Source: Pseudomonadota bacterium
GTDB lineage: Bacteria; Pseudomonadota; Gammaproteobacteria; Burkholderiales; Burkholderiaceae_C
Assembly: GCA_023422975.1 (NCBI GenBank)
Contig: JAFAGF010000290.1
Span: 1 to 7,962, forward strand
Direction: 5' to 3'
DNA: 7,962 nucleotides
The number at the start of each line of letters is the position of its first letter. Positions within the stretch are counted from its first letter, which is position 1. The notes below the pieces were generated by a model. The model ran no database searches and was not told where the DNA came from. It worked only from the letters and a program-made list of their open reading frames with translations. The position numbers and the translations under genes are program-made. Below are positions 4,116 through 7,962 of the stretch, piece after piece.

Positions 4116-6065
4116 TCAATGCAGAGCGCGGTAGATATCGTCAGCCAAACTGGCAGAGATCCCCTCCACCGTCATCAAATCTTCCACACTCGCATTCGCT
4201 ACGCCACGCACTCCACCAAAGCGCTGCAGCAAACGTGCACGGCGCTTGGGGCCTACACCCGGAATATCTTCCAGACTGCTTTGCCCCGTGCGCACTTTGG
4301 CACGCTGGGCACGCATGCCGGTGATGGCAAACCGGTGTGCCTCATCCCGAATTTGTGCGATCAGCATCAACGCAGCAGAGTCGTGCCCCAAGTAAACCTT
4401 GGGGCGGCCATCCGCAAACACCAGCTCTTCCAGCCCCACTTTGCGGCCCTCACCTTTTTCCACACCCACAATGCGCGACAGCTCCAGCCCCAGCGTGGCA
4501 AACACCTCGCGCGCCATGCTGACCTGACCTTTGCCGCCATCCACCAGCACCAGATCCGGCAAGCGCGGCGCTCCCGGGGCCAGCTCTGCACCGCCTGCTG
4601 CTTGAATGGCATCCGCCACAGGCTGGTAGCGGCGCGTCAGCACCTGCCGCATGGCCGCATAGTCATCGCCCGGCGTAATTCCCTGGATGTTGAAGCGCCG
4701 GTATTCGCTGTTTTGCATTTTGTGGTGGTGAAACACCACACAAGACGCCTGCGTACTTTCCCCGGCCGTATGCGAGATATCGAAACACTCGATGCTCAGC
4801 TCATCGAGCCGCTCTTGCGGCAAATCCAAAGCTTCAGCCAGCGCACGAGTACGCGCTTGCTGTGAACCTTCCTCGGCCAGCAGGCGGGCCAGTTGAATGG
4901 CCGCATTTTGCTGCGCCATCTCTAGCCAAATACGCCGCTGCTCGCGCGGCTGCTGCACCGCCGTCACCTTGTAGCCCGCCTGGGCTGACAGCGCTTGCAT
5001 CAGCTGCACATCCACCGCCTCGCTCACCACCAAAACCGGGGGCGTGGGCACGTCGATATAGTGCTGCGCCAAAAAGGCTTCCAGCACACGCACCTCGACC
5101 GACTCCGGAGCCTGCCTGGCCTCGTCTTCTGATTGGTAAACCCCCATCGCATCATCGAGCTGTGAGGGAAAGTAAGCCCGGTCCCCCAAATGCCGCCCAC
5201 CGCGCACCATGGCCAGGTTCACGCAGGCACGCCCGCCTTGCACCTTGACCGCCAGAATGTCGACATCCTTGTCATCCGTGGTTTCAATGGCTTGCTGGTG
5301 CAGCACCGTGCTCAAAGCACTCATCTGGTTGCGAATCTCTGCGGCTTTTTCGTACTCCAGCGTCTGCGCGTGCGCCATCATGCGCCGCTCCATGTCTTGC
5401 AGCAGCGCTTGGGTTTCGCCGCGCAGCATGGCCTCTGCATTGCGCACATCAACCGCATAGGCCTCTGGGCTGATGTGATTCACGCAAGGCCCCGAACAGC
5501 GCTTGATCTGGTAGAGCAAACACGGGCGCGAGCGGTTGGTAAACACCGTGTCTTCACAAGTACGCAACCTGAATACCTTTTGCAGCAGCTGAATGCTTTC
5601 CTTCACTGCCCAGGCGCTGGGATAGGGGCCAAAGTACCGGTGTTTTTTGTCGGTGCTGCCGCGGTAGTAAGCAATGCGCGGAAAACACTGGTTGGCAGGG
5701 CTGCGCACATCTCCGTCGTGGGCCGAGGTACCGGTCAGCTTCAGGTAGGGGTAGCTTTTGTCATCCCGAAACAGAATGTTGTACTTGGGATGCTGGGTTT
5801 TGATGAGGTTGTTTTCCAGCAGCAGTGCCTCGGCTTCGGAGCGCACTACCGTGGTCTCCAGCTTGGCAATTTTGCTGACCATGTGCCCAATGCGCGTGCC
5901 GCCGTGGTCTTTCTGAAAATAGCTGCTCACACGGCGCTTGAGGTTGCGCGCCTTGCCCACATACAGCAGTTGGTCTGCGGCATCAAAGTAACGGTATACA
6001 CCGGGCAACGATGGCAGTGCCGCTACTTGGTTCAAAATTTCTGGAGAGTGCTCAGCAATCGACAT
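4116..6065 (-). CDS. uvrC: UvrABC excinuclease subunit C
   Basis: This 649-residue protein makes both incisions, 3' then 5' of the lesion, in nucleotide excision repair after UvrA/UvrB recognition. The N-terminal GIY-YIG nuclease has GVY (22-24), YVG (35-37), Arg40 and Glu84. Four cysteines at 170, 182, 190 and 194 match the spacing of the Fe-S ligands described for E. coli UvrC. The UVR motif that contacts UvrB is at 236-251 ([13 protein letters not shown]). The RNase H-like nuclease has FDISH (Asp429), VDGGKGQ (Asp509) and DEAHRFA (His577). Two helix-hairpin-helix motifs fill ~600-649. The ATG at 6065 fits the family N terminus (SLPGVYR soon after the start) but lacks a clear ribosome site; in-frame TTG (6104) and GTG (6092) codons lie upstream. 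It is divergent from earP and leads into pgsA. Confidence 0.97.
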   Translation of the reverse strand: MSIAEHSPEILNQVAALPSLPGVYRYFDAADQLLYVGKARNLKRRVSSYFQKDHGGTRIGHMVSKIAKLETTVVRSEAEALLLENNLIKTQHPKYNILFRDDKSYPYLKLTGTSAHDGDVRSPANQCFPRIAYYRGSTDKKHRYFGPYPSAWAVKESIQLLQKVFRLRTCEDTVFTNRSRPCLLYQIKRCSGPCVNHISPEAYAVDVRNAEAMLRGETQALLQDMERRMMAHAQTLEYEKAAEIRNQMSALSTVLHQQAIETTDDKDVDILAVKVQGGRACVNLAMVRGGRHLGDRAYFPSQLDDAMGVYQSEDEARQAPESVEVRVLEAFLAQHYIDVPTPPVLVVSEAVDVQLMQALSAQAGYKVTAVQQPREQRRIWLEMAQQNAAIQLARLLAEEGSQQARTRALAEALDLPQERLDELSIECFDISHTAGESTQASCVVFHHHKMQNSEYRRFNIQGITPGDDYAAMRQVLTRRYQPVADAIQAAGGAELAPGAPRLPDLVLVDGGKGQVSMAREVFATLGLELSRIVGVEKGEGRKVGLEELVFADGRPKVYLGHDSAALMLIAQIRDEAHRFAITGMRAQRAKVRTGQSSLEDIPGVGPKRRARLLQRFGGVRGVANASVEDLMTVEGISASLADDIYRALH

Positions 6066-6117
6066 GCCTGCATTGTGGCGGTTTGCACCCACCCCGCCTA
6101 GCAAGCCCCGCTTCTTT

Positions 6118-6179
6118 TCAAAATAAATAGCTAGCAGCGCTTGTCAGTTATGCCTTAGAAGGCAATTTTTATCAAAATA
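6118..6179. repeat. Degenerate AGCGCTT-type intergenic repeat
   Basis: The segment is bounded by the direct repeat TCAAAATA (6118-6125 and 6172-6179). It contains AAATAGCTAGCAGCGCTT and, after a short loop, ATGCCTTAGA, which looks like a worn version of the AAGCGCTAGA arm. A small perfect inverted repeat TGCCTT-AG-AAGGCA is at 6151-6164, followed by five T. From memory, elements of this pattern (AATAGCT, AGCGCTT, AAGCGCT, TCAAAAT) are dispersed in Comamonadaceae intergenic regions. That family link is recalled, not searched. Confidence 0.45.
6147..6175 (-). promoter_or_regulatory. Candidate uvrC promoter within the repeat
   Basis: On the minus strand TTGATA (6170-6175, 5 of 6 to the -35 consensus) is 17 nt from CATAAC (6147-6152, 4 of 6 to -10). 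A second pairing, CTGACA then TATTTT 16 nt later, lies slightly further downstream. Both fall inside the intergenic repeat, so uvrC may use repeat-derived promoter sequence. No equally good pair was seen for earP on the plus strand. Confidence 0.3.
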
Positions 6180-6264
6180 CGTCAATCACACACCGCACCG
6201 TATTGCACCGTTGCAGCGCTACCATCGCTCGCTTTCCATCTCTTTTGCGCACTGAATCCCCGCC

Positions 6265-7362
6265 ATGCCAGATTGCTTCACCACCCCCAGCCACCGCCCC
6301 CGTTGGGATATTTTTTGCCAGGTGATCGACAACTTTGGCGATATCGGTGTGTGCTGTCGGCTGGCGGCTGAATTGGGCGCACGCGGCGTGCAGGTCACCT
6401 TGCACATTGACGATGCTTCTGCCTTGCAGTGGATGGCCCCACAAGGCGCCCCCAACGTCAGCGTAAGCAGCTATGACGCTGCTTACGCCACACACCCCGA
6501 CGTGGTCATTGAAGCGTTTGGCTGCGAAGCACCTGCGCCTTTTCTGCATGCCCTGGCCCTGCGCCACACGCAATGCCAGCAAGCGCAGCAGCCACTGCCC
6601 GTGCTGATCAATCTGGAGTACCTGTCCGCAGAGGCGTATGTGGAGCGATGCCACCGCCTGCCCTCGCGCATCATGGCAGGCCCGGCTGCCGGCATGACGC
6701 GCTGGTTCTTCTACCCTGGCTTTACCGAACACACCGGGGGCCTGCTGCGTGAGCACCATTTGGCACAACGCCAAGCCCAGTTTGACCGTACCGCATGGCG
6801 CCACGCGCACGGAATTGCCGCGCAGGACTGTGCGATCTCGCTGTTTTGCTACGAACCAGCAGCGCTGCCACAGCTGCTGCAGCAACTCAACACACCAGCG
6901 CCCAACTGGCACCCCCAACTGGTCGTGACACCGGGCCGGGCCACCGCTGCGGTCCAGGCGGCGGCCTGCGCCAGCCAACTCACCCCCATCTACTTGCCCA
7001 ACCGCCCCCAAGCAGCGTTTGACGAGATGCTTTGGGCCTGCGATCTCAACTTGGTGCGCGGGGAAGACTCTTTGGTGCGCGCCTTGTGGGCAGACCAGCC
7101 TTTTGTGTGGCACATCTACCCCCAGCACGACAATGCCCACCACGCCAAGCTGCAGGCTTTTCTGGATTGGCTGCAAGCCCCCACCAGCCTGCGCACCTTT
7201 CACCATGCATGGAACGGCATGGCAGATGCGGCCACGCTACCAGTGCTCACCCCTGCTTTGCTGCAGGAATGGCGTGCATGCACCCAGCGCGCACGCGCCA
7301 ATTTGCTGACCCAGAACGATCTCATTGCACAACTGCAACCGTTTGCAGCGGAAAAAAGCTAA
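6265..7362 (+). CDS. earP: EF-P arginine rhamnosyltransferase EarP
   Basis: This 365-residue protein belongs to the EarP family (formerly DUF2331), inverting GT-B glycosyltransferases that move rhamnose from dTDP-L-rhamnose to an arginine of elongation factor P. The N-terminal domain has [11 protein letters not shown] with Asp22 and Asp26, spaced like the two catalytic-site aspartates of characterised EarPs. INLEYLSAE (115-123) and the FFYPGFT segment (148-154) are typical. The nucleotide-sugar domain carries [12 protein letters not shown] (262-273) with Glu267, equivalent to the essential glutamate near position 273 in characterised enzymes. Length is close to the usual 370-380. The ATG at 6265 is the only good start but has no clear ribosome site. 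efp follows on the same strand, the expected partner. Rhamnose-supply genes are not in this window. Confidence 0.96.
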   Translation: MPDCFTTPSHRPRWDIFCQVIDNFGDIGVCCRLAAELGARGVQVTLHIDDASALQWMAPQGAPNVSVSSYDAAYATHPDVVIEAFGCEAPAPFLHALALRHTQCQQAQQPLPVLINLEYLSAEAYVERCHRLPSRIMAGPAAGMTRWFFYPGFTEHTGGLLREHHLAQRQAQFDRTAWRHAHGIAAQDCAISLFCYEPAALPQLLQQLNTPAPNWHPQLVVTPGRATAAVQAAACASQLTPIYLPNRPQAAFDEMLWACDLNLVRGEDSLVRALWADQPFVWHIYPQHDNAHHAKLQAFLDWLQAPTSLRTFHHAWNGMADAATLPVLTPALLQEWRACTQRARANLLTQNDLIAQLQPFAAEKS

Positions 7363-7365
7363 AAT
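7360..7365 (+). promoter_or_regulatory. Candidate -10 box for efp
   Basis: TAAAAT matches the -10 consensus at 5 of 6 bases and overlaps the earP stop codon (7360-7362). No good -35 is seen at 16-18 nt. If used, efp would have its own leader of about 150 nt, uncoupling the amount of EF-P from that of its modifying enzyme. Confidence 0.3.
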
Positions 7366-7522
7366 CTTCCCTTTTGCCGCTTTGAAGGCTCTGCGCGCAG
7401 CAGCGTGCAGGCACCCGCCTTCGTTAGTGGCTCCCGCCGCGGAACATGCGGCAGGCCCTACGCTTTTAGCGACATGCTTGCCTGCCGTGTTGAGCGGCTT
7501 CACCCAACCAGCTAAGCAAGCT
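7366..7522 (+). promoter_or_regulatory. Long structured efp leader
   Basis: The 160-nt gap between earP and efp has no supported gene. It is GC-rich with pairing potential: CGGCAGGC (7449-7456) with GCCTGCCG (7480-7487), extendable by two G-U pairs and one A-U, enclosing a small CGCT-TTT-AGCG hairpin (7461-7471). GCCGC (7428 region) can also pair with GCGGC (7448 region), competing with the first stem. The efp start has only the weak purine stretch TAAGCAAG upstream. Confidence 0.35.
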
Positions 7523-7962
7523 ATGAAAATCGCTCAAGAAATCCGCGCAGGCAACGTGATCATGTTCGGCAAGGACCCCATGATTGTCCTGAAGACCGAA
7601 TACGCCCGTGGCGGCCGTGGCGCTGCGACTGTGCGCATGAAGCTGAAGTCCCTGATCGGTAACTTCGGCACAGAAAACGTGTTCAAGGCCGACGACAAGA
7701 TCGACAACGTGATCTTGGACAAGAAGGAATGCACCTACTCCTACTTCGCCGACCCCATGTACGTGTGGATGGACGAAGAATTCAACCAGTACGAAGTGGA
7801 AGCCGAAAACATGGGCGACGCACTGAACTACCTGGAAGACGGCATGGTGGCTGAAGTGGTGTTCTACGACGGCAAGGCCATCTCCTGCGAGCTGCCCACC
7901 ACCATCGTGCGCGAAATCACTTGGACTGAGCCTGCAGTCAAGGGCGACACTTCCGGCAAGGT
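7523..7962 (+). CDS. efp: Elongation factor P, 3' end cut by window
   Basis: The first 146 codons of EF-P (full length about 185) are present: [14 protein letters not shown]... is the standard N terminus. EF-P binds between the P and E sites and rescues ribosomes stalled at polyproline. Domain I carries the tip loop [12 protein letters not shown], with Arg32 at the position rhamnosylated in EarP-type EF-Ps, in place of the lysine of the E. coli EpmA system. Domain II (~66-128) and the start of domain III are visible. Codon choice is strongly biased to C-ending and AAG codons, as in highly expressed genes. The upstream earP encodes the enzyme that modifies it. The ATG at 7523 is certain from the family start, though its ribosome site is weak. 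Confidence 0.97.
   Translation, partial: MKIAQEIRAGNVIMFGKDPMIVLKTEYARGGRGAATVRMKLKSLIGNFGTENVFKADDKIDNVILDKKECTYSYFADPMYVWMDEEFNQYEVEAENMGDALNYLEDGMVAEVVFYDGKAISCELPTTIVREITWTEPAVKGDTSGK

Noticed and set aside
5190..6101. 303-codon plus-strand open frame antisense to uvrC
   Set aside because: It overlaps the conserved N-terminal half of uvrC, has no recognisable family motif and no ribosome site; best explained by GC-rich codon structure on the other strand.
6066..6104. N-terminal extension of UvrC from a TTG at 6104
   Set aside because: The ATG at 6065 gives the normal family N terminus; the extra 13 residues are not recognisable, although the lack of a clear ribosome site leaves some doubt.
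6172..7206. 344-codon minus-strand open frame antisense to earP
   Set aside because: The earP protein on the opposite strand is conserved with its catalytic motifs; the antisense frame shows no domain.

Overview
The window looks like core chromosome of a betaproteobacterium of the order Burkholderiales, probably family Comamonadaceae. Three things point there: an EarP/EF-P pair (the arginine-rhamnosylation branch of EF-P), protein sequences of betaproteobacterial type, and a short interspersed AGCGCTT-type repeat of a kind I recall from Comamonadaceae intergenic regions. No mobile element, CRISPR array, phage gene or defence system is visible, and I do not claim an undescribed protein system.

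Layout: positions 1-6065 are carried on the minus strand and 6265 to the end on the plus strand. In minus-strand order of transcription: uvrC (excinuclease subunit, 6065 to 4116), pgsA (phosphatidylglycerolphosphate synthase, 4016 to 3447) and a strong terminator; then a ~250 nt regulatory region and hupB (histone-like HU, GTG start at 3148), followed only 17 nt later by three identical tRNA-Val(TAC) genes and a terminator; then ppiD (membrane-anchored periplasmic folding factor, 2279 to 378); then two tRNA-His(GTG) genes with a terminator at 87-117. On the plus strand are earP (6265-7362) and the first 146 codons of efp (from 7523, running off the window).

The genes fall into known synteny groups. 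uvrC-pgsA is a long-conserved pair, and hupB-ppiD is the E. coli order, here with a tRNA-Val array between them. EarP glycosylates the EF-P encoded next to it: EarP has the Asp pair and the RGED motif, and the EF-P tip loop carries the acceptor arginine at residue 32.

The most interesting material is non-coding. The pgsA start codon directly abuts one arm of a perfect 11-bp inverted repeat. The hupB leader holds one sequence arm able to pair with either of two GAGGCAT copies, one of them containing the Shine-Dalgarno sequence. Each tRNA-Val is followed by its own hairpin, one with a T7 tract inside the array. A terminator-like hairpin lies about 25 nt upstream of ppiD. The two tRNA-His genes have almost the same body but different, compensated acceptor stems. 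All of these RNA-switch ideas are inferences from pairing seen by eye; no folding or alignment was run.
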